Source of the DNA: Pseudosulfitobacter pseudonitzschiae
Lineage (GTDB): Bacteria > Pseudomonadota > Alphaproteobacteria > Rhodobacterales > Rhodobacteraceae
Reading direction: 5' to 3'
Assembly (NCBI RefSeq): GCF_002222635.1
Contig: NZ_CP022420.1
Span: 62,001-126,000 of the forward strand
Length of the DNA: 64,000 bases
Part shown: piece by piece, positions 32,770 to 41,543 of the stretch
How positions within the stretch are numbered: position 1 is the stretch's first letter
Layout of the letters: the number at the start of each line of letters is the position of its first letter
The notes under the pieces: model-generated
What the model was told of the DNA's origin: nothing
Database searches by the model: none
Seen by the model: the letters and a program-made list of their open reading frames with translations, nothing else
Program-made: the position numbers and the translations under genes

Positions 32770-34227
32770 ATGAGCGACGAGAAAACCGGGGAAAAGGAAT
32801 ACAGCTTCGCACCCAAGCGGCGCGCATCTCTCGGGCTCAGGCTTGGTTTGGGTGCATTGCTTCTGGCAGGGACCGCCATCATTGCCTACCCGCTTGTGCA
32901 AGGCAGCGGCATCACTTCTGCCGTTGAAACATCGAAAGCCGACGACTTTCAGGATCAGGTCGACGGTGACGGGTTTGGCCGCATGACAGCCGACACTGAA
33001 CCGACCGAACAAAGATCGGAGCCGAGGTTCGATCCCGGACCAATCGAGGATGAACTCGCGGCGCAGCGCCAAGCCCTCGAGGAACAGAACGCCAAGCTTG
33101 CGAGCGACGTGGTCGCCCTACAAGCCCAGTTGGCAAGACTGGCCGAGGCCCCTGCCCCCGACAATTCCGCCGAGCTGGCCGAAGCGCTGCGCTCGGTCCA
33201 GGAACAGAACACGGCGCTCATCGCCCAGATGCAAAGCGAGATGGACACCCGGTTGGCAGAAGCCGATCTTGAAGCGCAAAAGCGTATCGCTGATGAGGTT
33301 GCCGCACGCGCGCGTGTTGCCGATGGCCGGATGGAGCAGTTGATGGAGCAAATGCTCGGACTGCAGCGCCAGAACGACGCCCTGCAACAGCAGATCGATG
33401 ACGGTATGAGTGACGCTCTACGCGCGCAAACCGAGAGGGATCAGCTCGCCGCCGAGGAAGCCGCGCGGCGGGCTGAACTGGACCGTCGGCGTGCCGAGGC
33501 GGCGGCGCTGCGCGACACACAAATCCGGTCCGAAGGGGTGATCTTTGATGCGGGCGGACAGACGGGCAGTCCGGCATCCGACCCCGAGAGGGGGCCCGCG
33601 GTCGGAGATGCGGCGGCGCGCGCCTTCGTGTTGGACGGTGCCCAGTCCGTTCAAGTCGCGACAGCGGAGGTTATCGCCAATCCTTCCAATACGGTGCTGC
33701 AGGGCACGCTCATTCAAGCGTCACTGGAAACCGCCATCGAATCCACATTGCCCGGACAGATTACTGCCATCGTGAACTACCCGATCTGGAGTTTCGATCA
33801 GTCCCGCGTTCTCATTCCCGAAGGCTCCCGCCTCTTCGGGACCTACAATTCGAATGTCTCTTTGGGCCAGGCCCGCATTCTGGTTGGCTGGTCACGCATC
33901 GTCACACCTGAGGGGCAATCGGTTCAGCTCGCCGCATTTGGCGCGGACGATCAGGGCCGCTCGGGCGTGACGGGCTCCGTGAACTCCCGCTTTGGGCTAC
34001 GCTTTGGCACAGCCGCATTGCTCTCGATCATCGGCGCAGGACCGGCAATCGCCGCATCCGAGGCCAGCTCCGAGACCGGATCAGAAATTGCCGAAGATGT
34101 TGCGGGCAGTTTTTCGCAGGCCACCAATGCGGTGATCGGCGAATATGCCACCCTGCCTCCGGTTATCTCGATCCAGCCAGGTGCTGCGATCAGTGTGATC
34201 GTCGACCGTGATCTCGAGTTCTATTGA
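32770..34227 (+). CDS. virB10: VirB10-like core channel protein
   Basis: 485 residues. Cytoplasmic N-terminus, membrane helix LGLRLGLGALLLAGTAIIAY (about 20-39), and a very long Glu/Ala/Gln-rich coiled coil (about 85-250) where many VirB10 proteins are proline-rich. The C-terminal TrbI domain has LIQASLETAIESTLPGQITAIVNY, IPEGSRLFGTYNSNVSLGQARILVGW, and the antenna and lever-arm region to VIVDRDLEFY. VirB10 spans both membranes and senses ATP use. A structured spacer follows before virB11. Confidence 0.92.
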   Translation: MSDEKTGEKEYSFAPKRRASLGLRLGLGALLLAGTAIIAYPLVQGSGITSAVETSKADDFQDQVDGDGFGRMTADTEPTEQRSEPRFDPGPIEDELAAQRQALEEQNAKLASDVVALQAQLARLAEAPAPDNSAELAEALRSVQEQNTALIAQMQSEMDTRLAEADLEAQKRIADEVAARARVADGRMEQLMEQMLGLQRQNDALQQQIDDGMSDALRAQTERDQLAAEEAARRAELDRRRAEAAALRDTQIRSEGVIFDAGGQTGSPASDPERGPAVGDAAARAFVLDGAQSVQVATAEVIANPSNTVLQGTLIQASLETAIESTLPGQITAIVNYPIWSFDQSRVLIPEGSRLFGTYNSNVSLGQARILVGWSRIVTPEGQSVQLAAFGADDQGRSGVTGSVNSRFGLRFGTAALLSIIGAGPAIAASEASSETGSEIAEDVAGSFSQATNAVIGEYATLPPVISIQPGAAISVIVDRDLEFY

Positions 34228-34325
34228 GTGCGTTTCAGGTTCGACAAAATAATCATGTGCCGAAACACGCGTTCGACCGAAGGGAGAGGCCGCGTGTCTC
34301 AAAACAACACAAACCTGAAACGCAC
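34228..34325. repeat. Nested palindrome between virB10 and virB11
   Basis: Perfect 14-bp arms GTGCGTTTCAGGTT (34228-34241) and inverse (34312-34325) enclose a second pair ACACGCG (34265-34271) / CGCGTGT (34292-34298). The 98-bp structure directly follows the virB10 stop in an otherwise gap-free operon. It could be a small miniature element or an RNA structure tuning virB11 expression. Confidence 0.75.
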
Positions 34326-34337
34326 AGGCGGCCAGCC

Positions 34338-35348
34338 ATGAACCCGTCGACAGAAAAAACCAGTTTTCTTTCGACCTATCTAAAACCGCTGGCTGCACCG
34401 CTCTCCGATCCCTGCGTGGTCGAAATAGCCATCAATCCCGATGGAAAGGTCTGGGTAGAAACCCGGGGGGCTGAGCATATGGTTGGCCTCGAAGGTGTGT
34501 TTTACTCCCCTGCCCAAGCTCGGGACCTTGCAACGTCCATTGCCAGCGCCACCCACGGACAGATCAGCGAGAAAAAGCCGCTCGTCTCCGGCAAGATCGA
34601 GATGAATGGCAAGCCGATCCGGGCACAGGTCGTCTATCCACCGGTCGTGGATGGCGGGCCCTCGATCACCTTGCGCCGCTATAGTGAAGACCAACTCACC
34701 TTGGGCGACATCGGTCTGCTGCACGGTGCATTGATAGACCTGGACGCCGAACGACAGGCAAAAGCCGAACGGGTGATCGCACTGACCGAGGCGGGGGATA
34801 TTCGAGCCGCCATGAAACTCTGCATCGATGAGCGGTTGAACATCATGATAAGCGGCGGGACGTCCACGGGCAAAACGACTTTTGCTCGGGCGCTTCTCGC
34901 GCTGGTGACCAAGACGGAGCGTATCGTGACCATCGAGGACGCATTCGAGCTCTTTCCTCCGCAGCCCAATCGCGCGATGCTCAAGGCGGACCGTATCCCC
35001 TCAAGTGAACGCACGGCGGCCAAATTGCTGGAGACCTCTTTGCGCATGCGTCCTGACCGGATCATTCTTGGCGAATTGCGCGGCGATGAGTGCAAGACCT
35101 TCCTCGACGCGATCAACACCGGCCATTCCGGCTCTTTCACCACAATTCACGCCGATACCGCGCAGAAGGCGATCGACCGCCTTGCCCTCATGGTCATGTC
35201 GGTGGGCATCAATATGAGTTTTGAGGAGGTAAGGCGCTATGCCGCCTCCAGCATCGATGTCGTGGTGCAGCTTGGTCGGAAAGACGGAAGACGTGGGGTC
35301 GAACAGGTGTGGGTGCCTGGTATCTTAAAATCAGAAGTGACCAGCTGA
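34338..35348 (+). CDS. virB11: VirB11-like secretion ATPase
   Basis: 336 residues from ATG 34338 (an open frame runs back through the palindrome to 34224 but gives a low-complexity basic extension). Motifs: N-terminal domain LSDPCVVEIAINPDGKVWVETRG; Walker A SGGTSTGKTTFARALL near 171-186; Asp box IVTIEDAFEL; Walker B RMRPDRIILGELRG; His box SGSFTTIHAD. It is a hexameric AAA-type ATPase at the inner membrane and the last gene of the virB set. Confidence 0.93.
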   Translation: MNPSTEKTSFLSTYLKPLAAPLSDPCVVEIAINPDGKVWVETRGAEHMVGLEGVFYSPAQARDLATSIASATHGQISEKKPLVSGKIEMNGKPIRAQVVYPPVVDGGPSITLRRYSEDQLTLGDIGLLHGALIDLDAERQAKAERVIALTEAGDIRAAMKLCIDERLNIMISGGTSTGKTTFARALLALVTKTERIVTIEDAFELFPPQPNRAMLKADRIPSSERTAAKLLETSLRMRPDRIILGELRGDECKTFLDAINTGHSGSFTTIHADTAQKAIDRLALMVMSVGINMSFEEVRRYAASSIDVVVQLGRKDGRRGVEQVWVPGILKSEVTS

Positions 35349-35414
35349 GGGATGTTTGGAAGGGTGCGCATTGAGTACTTTCGGACGATAATCTATCCTG
35401 TCTTGCTACAACAT

Positions 35415-35430
35415 AAGCGCGTTTGCGCTT
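35415..35430. terminator. Short hairpin after the virB operon
   Basis: AAGCGC-gttt-GCGCTT is a 6-bp perfect stem 66 bp after virB11 and 45 bp before the antitoxin gene. It has no T tract, so it may equally be an operator for the toxin-antitoxin promoter. Confidence 0.35.
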
Positions 35431-35474
35431 GATTGCATTGATTTCGATGATTACACTCCTCTCAGGAGGATATC

Positions 35475-35723
35475 ATGGCAAGCATTACCATCCGAAACCT
35501 TGACGATGAGGTGAAGCGCCGCCTTCGCATCCGTGCGGCCGAGCATGGTCGTTCGATGGAAGAGGAGGCGCGTGAAATCTTGCGCCACGTCGTCGGCGAA
35601 GCAAAGCCATCCCACGATCTTGCCGCGGCGATCCGTGCGCGGGTCGCGCCCCTGGGTGGCGTTGATCTCGACCTTTCGCAGCGTGAAGCCATGCGTGAAC
35701 CGCCCGCATTCGACCAGGCCTGA
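35475..35723 (+). CDS. FitA/StbC-type ribbon-helix-helix antitoxin
   Basis: 82 residues. The N-terminus MASITIRNLDDEVKRRLRIRAAEHGRSMEEEAREIL is the FitA-like (VapB family) ribbon-helix-helix DNA-binding domain; the acidic tail binds the toxin. A strong AGGAGG precedes the ATG. It is 3 bp upstream of the PIN toxin. It probably autorepresses the operon with its partner. Confidence 0.92.
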   Translation: MASITIRNLDDEVKRRLRIRAAEHGRSMEEEAREILRHVVGEAKPSHDLAAAIRARVAPLGGVDLDLSQREAMREPPAFDQA

Positions 35724-35726
35724 CGC

Positions 35727-36149
35727 ATGATCATCCTCGACACGAATGTCATCTCCGAGCTGTTGCGCCCGGCCCCGGAGCCCAAGGTTGAACACTGGTT
35801 GTCGGCTCAGGACGGGCTCAACGTTTACCTGACCTCGATATCGGAGGCGGAACTGCGCTTTGGCCTCGCAATCATGGGGAACGGCAAGCGCCGCGCCGCG
35901 CTGGTTGACGCCGTGGACCGCATCCTGCGCGAAGACCTGGCCGGGCGCATTCTGCCCTTCGACAGCAACGCCGCGCAGTCCTTCGCTACCATAGCAGCGG
36001 CACGACGGTCCGCCGGGCGACCGATCGCTCAGGCCGATTGCCAGATTGCATCGATTGCCCACGCCTGCGGCGCCACCGTCGCCACGCGCAATACGCCTGA
36101 CTTCGAGGGTTGCGAGATCGACCTGATCAACCCTTGGACAGCCGCATGA
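35727..36149 (+). CDS. vapC: FitB/VapC-type PIN-domain toxin
   Basis: 140 residues: MIILDTNVISELLRP (first PIN Asp at 5), SISEAELRFG (Glu), RPIAQADCQIASIA (Asp) and ATRNTPDFEG (fourth acid). These complete the PIN ribonuclease site. VapC/FitB toxins cleave RNA when the antitoxin is degraded. The stop overlaps the start of the methyltransferase gene by 4 bp (ATGA), so the pair is translationally linked to the defence genes. Confidence 0.92.
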   Translation: MIILDTNVISELLRPAPEPKVEHWLSAQDGLNVYLTSISEAELRFGLAIMGNGKRRAALVDAVDRILREDLAGRILPFDSNAAQSFATIAAARRSAGRPIAQADCQIASIAHACGATVATRNTPDFEGCEIDLINPWTAA

Positions 36150-38872
36150 ACGCCGTTGAAATCGAACAAGCCGTTTCCGAACTTGCCGAGCAGCCCTTCG
36201 ACGCGGCCGAGTTCCCCTATGCCTTCCTCATGGCCTTCGGCAACAAGGACACGACCATCAAGCGGCTGCGTACCGGCGCGTCGAACAAGTCCGACGTCGG
36301 CGGCGTCCTGCAGACCAACAACATCCACCTTGCGACCTGCGCCCCGGGCGACATCGCGGCGACCCTGACCGCACTTCGCGACAGCCCCGCCACAACCCGC
36401 GCAAAGGCGAAGTTCATCCTTGCCACCGATGGCATCGACCTCGAGGCCGAGGATATCACCACCGGCGAGACCATCGCCTGCCGCTATACCGATTTCCCCG
36501 ACCATTTCGGCTTTTTCCTGCCGCTCGCCGGTATCTCCACCGTCAAGCAAATCCGCGAAAGTGCCTTTGACATCCGCGCGACCAGCCGCCTCAACCGGCT
36601 CTATGTCGAGCTGATCAAAGACAACCCCGATTGGGGCAGCGCCGAGAAACGCCACGACATGAACCATTTCATGGCGCGGCTGATCTTCTGCTTCTTCGCC
36701 GAAGACACCGACATCTTCGTCAGCGACAACCTGTTCACCGCCACTATCGACCAGATGGCGAACCGCGATGGATCGAACACGCACGAAGTCATCGGCGAGA
36801 TCTTCCGCGCGATGAACACCGCCATCCCCAAACGGGCCGAGGCCAAGCTGCCCCGCTGGGCCGACACCTTTCCCTATGTGAACGGCGGGCTCTTCTCGGG
36901 CAGCACCGATGTGCCGCGGTTTTCCAAGATCGCGCAGCGCTACCTGTCCCATATCGGCAGCCTCGACTGGACGCAGATCAACCCCGACATTTTCGGCTCC
37001 ATGATCCAGGCCGTCGCGGATGAAGAGGAACGCTCGGTCCTCGGCATGCACTACACCTCGGTGCCGAACATCCTGAAGGTGCTGAACCCGCTCTTCCTCG
37101 ATGATCTCCGGGCAGAGCTGGAGGCGGCGGGCGACAACGTGCGCAAGCTGGCCAATCTGCGCGCCCGCATGGCCAAGATCCGCGTGTTCGATCCCGCCTG
37201 CGGCTCGGGCAACTTCCTTGTCATCGCCTACAAGGAAATGCGCGCACTGGAGTATGAGATCAACAAGCGCCGGGGCGAGCCGCAGCGGCGCACCGACATT
37301 CCCCTGACCAACTATCGCGGGATCGAGCTGCGGGATTTCTCGGCCGAGATCGCGCGGCTGGCGCTGATCATCGCGGAATACCAATGCGACGTGACCTATC
37401 GCGGCCAGAAAGAGGCGCTGGCCGAATTCCTACCGCTGGACGCGCAGAACTGGATCACCTGCGGCAACGCCCTGCGGCTGGACTGGCTGTCGGTCTGCCC
37501 GCCCACGGGGACGGGGGTGAAGTTTCAGGCCGATGACCTGTTCATGTCGCCGCTGGACCAGGCTCAGATCGACTTCGCGAACGAAGGGGGCGAGACCTAT
37601 ATCTGTGGGAACCCGCCTTACAAGGGAAACGCCCGAAAGTCCGATGAACAGAAAGACGATATGAAAGCGCTACTCGATGGCCGTTTCGAAAAGTGGGGCC
37701 TTTTAGACTATGTCTGCGGATGGTTCGTGAAGGCTTTTGAATTTTCTAAGGTAACGCCCGCGAGGTTTGCGTTCGTTGCAACAAATAGTGTGGCCCAAGG
37801 TCAGCATGTCGCAAACTTCTGGCGGCCATTGTTTGATGATGGGCTCAGGTTCTTCTTCGGGATTCGTTCGTTCAAGTGGTCGAACCTCGCCGCTAATGAC
37901 GCTGGTGTCACTGTGGTCGTTGTTGGCGGAGCCTTGGACAAGGGAGAAGCAGAACTATTCGATGGTGACATCAAAACAAAAACACCGAACATCAATGGTT
38001 ATCTTCTTGCTCAACCTAACCATTGGGTAGCGAGCGCACGCAAACCAATTTCTGGACTGCCTCCAATGGTTAAGGGGAACTACTATGGCATGTCTGAACA
38101 CTTGTTGCTCAGCCGCGAGACGGCTGTCGCTTTAGTTGAGCAGGGATTATCACAAACAAATATCAGGAAGTTTTTCGGCTCAACAGAGGTCATCAACGCA
38201 AAGCACCGATACTGCCTTTGGTTTCCCGACGTTCCTGCCGAACATGCGTGTGACATACCCGAAATCGCTAAGCGTTTGAATGATGGTGTTGCGAACAGGC
38301 AGAAATCGAAAGATGCCGTTTCCAACGGCATGGTGAAACGTCCTCACCAGTTTCGAGAAATGAATGAACCAAAAAGTGAAATGCTGGTGATTCCAGTCGT
38401 TTCATCGGAGAACCGCGATTATCTTCCTGTGGCCCTCCTCCGAAATGATTCAGTTATTTCAAATAAGTGTTTCGCCCTCTATGACGCCCCGCTCTGGAAC
38501 ATGGCGCTGATCGCCTCGCGCCTGCATTGGGTCTGGATCGGCACGGTCTGCGTGCGGATGCGAACCGATTTCAGCTATTCCAACACCCTCGGATGGAACA
38601 CCTTCCCCGTCCCCAAACTGACTGAAAAGAACCGCGCCGACCTGACAGCGGCGGCGGAAGGCATCCTTCTGGCCCGCGAGGCGCATTTCCCCGCCACCAT
38701 CGCCGACCTCTACGACCCCGAGAAAATACCCGCCAACCTCCGCGCCGCCCATGACCACAACGACGAGGTTCTGGAACGCATCTACATCGGCCGCCGCTTC
38801 CGCAACGACACCGAACGGCTGGAAAAGCTGTTCGAGATGTACACGAAGATGACGACGAAGGTGAGCGCATGA
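36146..38872 (+). CDS. MmeI-like (type IIL-like) N6-adenine DNA methyltransferase
   Basis: 908 residues from ATG 36146. The layout follows MmeI/YeeA-type proteins: N-terminal domain (to about 140), helical spacer with RHDMNHFMARLIFCFFAEDTDIF, and methyltransferase core with SAM motif FDPACGSGNFL (about 348-358) and catalytic NPPY (489-492). A target-recognition region follows, then a C-terminal helical tail. No convincing PD-(D/E)xK nuclease motif is seen in the N-terminal domain, so it probably methylates only. From about 37630 to 38480 base composition falls sharply, covering the recognition region. It is coupled to the toxin gene upstream and overlaps the next gene by 4 bp. Confidence 0.88.
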   Translation: MNAVEIEQAVSELAEQPFDAAEFPYAFLMAFGNKDTTIKRLRTGASNKSDVGGVLQTNNIHLATCAPGDIAATLTALRDSPATTRAKAKFILATDGIDLEAEDITTGETIACRYTDFPDHFGFFLPLAGISTVKQIRESAFDIRATSRLNRLYVELIKDNPDWGSAEKRHDMNHFMARLIFCFFAEDTDIFVSDNLFTATIDQMANRDGSNTHEVIGEIFRAMNTAIPKRAEAKLPRWADTFPYVNGGLFSGSTDVPRFSKIAQRYLSHIGSLDWTQINPDIFGSMIQAVADEEERSVLGMHYTSVPNILKVLNPLFLDDLRAELEAAGDNVRKLANLRARMAKIRVFDPACGSGNFLVIAYKEMRALEYEINKRRGEPQRRTDIPLTNYRGIELRDFSAEIARLALIIAEYQCDVTYRGQKEALAEFLPLDAQNWITCGNALRLDWLSVCPPTGTGVKFQADDLFMSPLDQAQIDFANEGGETYICGNPPYKGNARKSDEQKDDMKALLDGRFEKWGLLDYVCGWFVKAFEFSKVTPARFAFVATNSVAQGQHVANFWRPLFDDGLRFFFGIRSFKWSNLAANDAGVTVVVVGGALDKGEAELFDGDIKTKTPNINGYLLAQPNHWVASARKPISGLPPMVKGNYYGMSEHLLLSRETAVALVEQGLSQTNIRKFFGSTEVINAKHRYCLWFPDVPAEHACDIPEIAKRLNDGVANRQKSKDAVSNGMVKRPHQFREMNEPKSEMLVIPVVSSENRDYLPVALLRNDSVISNKCFALYDAPLWNMALIASRLHWVWIGTVCVRMRTDFSYSNTLGWNTFPVPKLTEKNRADLTAAAEGILLAREAHFPATIADLYDPEKIPANLRAAHDHNDEVLERIYIGRRFRNDTERLEKLFEMYTKMTTKVSA

Positions 38873-39753
38873 GTGACTTTAACAGCATGACGCTGATGGC
38901 AGCGGGCGAGATGATTGTTGAAATGTCGACGCAAGCCGCGTTCTCGTCTCTTATTTTAGGGTGGGGTGTCGAGGAATTCTGTGGCTCTGGATCGGTCGCT
39001 TCGAAGGTCAATGATTTGGTTAGGTTCGCCAAAAGCAGTATGGGACGGCGTTCTGTTCCGACGGTCAATGGGAACTGCGACCTAAGCAGAGCCATGATTG
39101 AGCATGCAATTACGGCATCCGAGCAGAGCAAGCGCAACAAGCCAGATGTCTGGTTGCGTCTTGTTGCTGGTCTGAAAATGGATGGCTTCGAACTTTTGGA
39201 AGAGGAGGTTCCAGACCCAATGGGCAGATCTTCCATTTTCGATGACGCTCCAAGGGTCATTATACAGACTGTTCTCAGGCGGATGCTGCCTGAGGATGTA
39301 CCTGAGACAGATTTTCGAGAGGCGACCAGCGAAATTGAGGTCTTACTTGGTCGGCACGGGTTTGGCGTCGCCAAGGGGCATCTGGATCAAGCGGTTCAGA
39401 ACTTTTCGCAAGGAAACTGGTCTTCCGCCAACGCGATGATCAGAGATTTCTATCAGGAACTGCTGGACAAAATTGCGGAGTATTTTGGGTGTGATCCTAA
39501 GGTTAGTGATGACGCGAAGAGGCAATACCTTGCAGATAAAAAATCGGGACCGTTCCTACTTCACGAATACAATGAGTGGGAGAACGACAGAGGCAAACCC
39601 GCGTACGTATTGGGGTTGTGGGCAAGATTGCATCCGCACGGCAGCCATCCGGGTCTATCAGATGAAGAAGATTGTGCTTTTCGGTTTCAAATAATCCTGA
39701 TCACAGCCCGCATATTTTTAAGACGTTTTGATAAGCGAGTGAAAGGTCAATGA
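38869..39753 (+). CDS. Abi-like protein of unknown activity
   Basis: 294 residues. The N-terminal half is not recognised. The C-terminal half is reminiscent of abortive-infection C-terminal (Abi_C-like) domains: GNWSSANAMIRDFYQELLDKIAEYFG, then GLWARLHPHGSHPGLSDEEDCAFRFQIILITARIFLRRF. In those proteins the tail often carries a HEPN-like fold. It overlaps the methyltransferase by 4 bp, so it belongs to the same transcript. Its composition is clearly more AT-rich than the flanking helicase genes. The family call is tentative. Confidence 0.5.
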   Translation: MSDFNSMTLMAAGEMIVEMSTQAAFSSLILGWGVEEFCGSGSVASKVNDLVRFAKSSMGRRSVPTVNGNCDLSRAMIEHAITASEQSKRNKPDVWLRLVAGLKMDGFELLEEEVPDPMGRSSIFDDAPRVIIQTVLRRMLPEDVPETDFREATSEIEVLLGRHGFGVAKGHLDQAVQNFSQGNWSSANAMIRDFYQELLDKIAEYFGCDPKVSDDAKRQYLADKKSGPFLLHEYNEWENDRGKPAYVLGLWARLHPHGSHPGLSDEEDCAFRFQIILITARIFLRRFDKRVKGQ

Positions 39754-39895
39754 TCAAAGGTTTTCCCTCCATTTCGATTATTTATGCCACCAACGGTAGC
39801 CCGGCCAAGCCGAACGATCAGCGTCGGCGGGCAATACAGGAATGCGCCTACGAGAAACGCTGCCCAGGCGTGGTGGGTCAGAAAGTGGACACACT

Positions 39896-41368
39896 ATGAC
39901 CCTTGACCCTGTCATGAGCGCGGAACGCACCCGCAGGTTGGTGGACGATCTGCGTGCCAAACCAGCGGAAACCACATGGATCGAGTTCAAGGAAAACAAT
40001 GCCGACGGGCCGTTGATCGGCAAGCTGATCTCGGCCTTGTCCAATGCCGCACGTCTGGCCGATCAGCACTTTGCCTATGTGGTTTGGGGGGTGCGAGACG
40101 GTGATCATGCGGTTGTCGGCACGAGTTTCGAGCCGACCGTGAAAAAGGAGAAGGGGCAGCCGCTCGAACTGTGGGTGGCCAACCACCTCCAGCCGGGCAT
40201 CGAGTTCCGGTTCGAAGAGGTCGATCATGACGGGCAGCGCCTGATCCTGCTGACTATCCCCGCCGCCGCAACCGCTCCGGTAGAGTTTGACCGGACCGCC
40301 TATTTGCGCATCGGCAGTGCCACGCCGCGCCTGTCCGACCATCCGGAACGCCTGCGTGCCCTCTGGAGCAAGTTGCAGCCCTACGCTTGGGAGACAGGCG
40401 TCGCGGCGCAGTTCCTGTCCGGCGACGACGTTCTTGCGCGGCTGAATTACGCCAACTACTTCGATCTTACGGGCCAGCCCTTGCCGGATAACAGGCAGGG
40501 GATCTTCGACAAGCTATTGGCAGATCGTCTGATCCAGAAAGATGTAAGCGACCGCTGGAACATTACCAATCTGGGCGCAATCCTGTATGCCAAGAAACTT
40601 TCCGATTTCGGCCCCTCTGTAGAGCGCAAAGGGGTTCGTTTCGTGGCCTATGCTGGCACCGGACGTGCAGATGACGTGAGTCACCGCCAGGATGGCCAGC
40701 GCGGCTATGCAGCGGGTTTTCAGGGTTTGGTGGACTATATCGACGGTCTTCTGCCCCGCAACGAACTGATTGGTAAAGCGTTCCGCGAGGAGCGACCGCT
40801 TTACCCGTCGATAGCGATCCGCGAATTGATCGCCAACGCATTGATCCACCAAGACATGACAATCACCGGCGCAGGACCACTCATCGAGTTGTTCAGTGAT
40901 CGAATGGAGATCACGAACCCGGGCGCCCCCTTGGTTAGCCCCGACCGGTTTTTGGACTCGCCGCCGCGTTCCCGAAATGAAGCCCTTGCATCGTTGATGC
41001 GGCGGATGAAACTTTGCGAAGAACAAGGCACCGGCATCGACAAGGTGATCTCGGCGGTTGAGCTGCACCAGTTGCCCCCACCGGATTTCCGCATGGAGGG
41101 AGACGCCGTGCGCGTGGTTCTGTTTGCACCACGCCGATTTGCGGACATGACACCGGAAGAAGCCGTGCGAGCGTGTTACCAACATGCCGCGCTCAAATAC
41201 GTAGGCGGTCAAAAGATGACGAACGCGACACTTCGGGAGCGGCTTGGCATCGACGACCAGAACGCTGCGCAGGCATCGCGGGTTATTCGCGCAACGCTGG
41301 ATGCTGATCTGATCCGTCCTGCGGATGCTGAACGCCCTCGTGCCGGATATGTCCCCTCATGGGCGTGA
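39896..41368 (+). CDS. AlbA_2/Schlafen-type ATP-binding protein
   Basis: 490 residues from ATG 39896. N-terminal AlbA_2 domain (ETTWIEFKENNADGPLIGKLISALSNAARL, GVRDGDHAVVGT, YLRIGSATPRLSDHPER), a middle winged-helix region, and a GHKL-like ATPase domain of the HATPase_c_4 type (IAIRELIANALIHQDM, MEITNPGAPLV, CEEQGTGIDKVI). A C-terminal HTH-like tail closes it. Proteins of this class are common in defence islands, and some act as nucleases or regulators. It is 143 bp after the Abi-like gene, same direction. Confidence 0.8.
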   Translation: MTLDPVMSAERTRRLVDDLRAKPAETTWIEFKENNADGPLIGKLISALSNAARLADQHFAYVVWGVRDGDHAVVGTSFEPTVKKEKGQPLELWVANHLQPGIEFRFEEVDHDGQRLILLTIPAAATAPVEFDRTAYLRIGSATPRLSDHPERLRALWSKLQPYAWETGVAAQFLSGDDVLARLNYANYFDLTGQPLPDNRQGIFDKLLADRLIQKDVSDRWNITNLGAILYAKKLSDFGPSVERKGVRFVAYAGTGRADDVSHRQDGQRGYAAGFQGLVDYIDGLLPRNELIGKAFREERPLYPSIAIRELIANALIHQDMTITGAGPLIELFSDRMEITNPGAPLVSPDRFLDSPPRSRNEALASLMRRMKLCEEQGTGIDKVISAVELHQLPPPDFRMEGDAVRVVLFAPRRFADMTPEEAVRACYQHAALKYVGGQKMTNATLRERLGIDDQNAAQASRVIRATLDADLIRPADAERPRAGYVPSWA

Positions 41369-41380
41369 CAGGGACAACAT

Positions 41381-41497
41381 TTGATCGGGTTTTGATTGTG
41401 CGTATGTGGGCTAGAGGGCGTAAATTGGAAAACACATATAAATCATACTGTTACGATAGGCAGGGTGCGGTATCGCTACTTGATCGGGTTTTGATTG
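41381..41497. repeat. 18-bp direct repeat pair upstream of the helicase gene
   Basis: TTGATCGGGTTTTGATTG occurs identically at 41381-41398 and 41480-41497 (99 bp apart), in the 175-bp AT-rich gap between the AlbA gene and the helicase gene. This could be a tandem regulator site or the scar of a small duplication. It may mark a separate promoter for the helicase/nuclease pair. Confidence 0.75.
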
Positions 41498-41543
41498 CCT
41501 GCCCCAAAGCGAATGATTCCGCGCCCCTCAGAAGGAAAACATC

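Noticed and set aside
34224-34337. N-terminal extension of virB11 through the palindrome
   Set aside because: The extra residues are basic and unlike any VirB11 start; ATG 34338 gives the standard N-terminus.
36029-37384. 451-codon open frame on the minus strand across the toxin and methyltransferase genes
   Set aside because: It is antisense to strong protein motifs (DPACGSGNFL, PIN residues), is low-complexity Gly/Val/Asp-rich and comes from GC-rich third positions of the real genes.
41381-41497. Possible CRISPR array from the TTGATCGGGTTTTGATTG repeats
   Set aside because: There are only two copies, with an 81-bp spacer, no third repeat and no cas genes. No CRISPR array was seen anywhere in the window.
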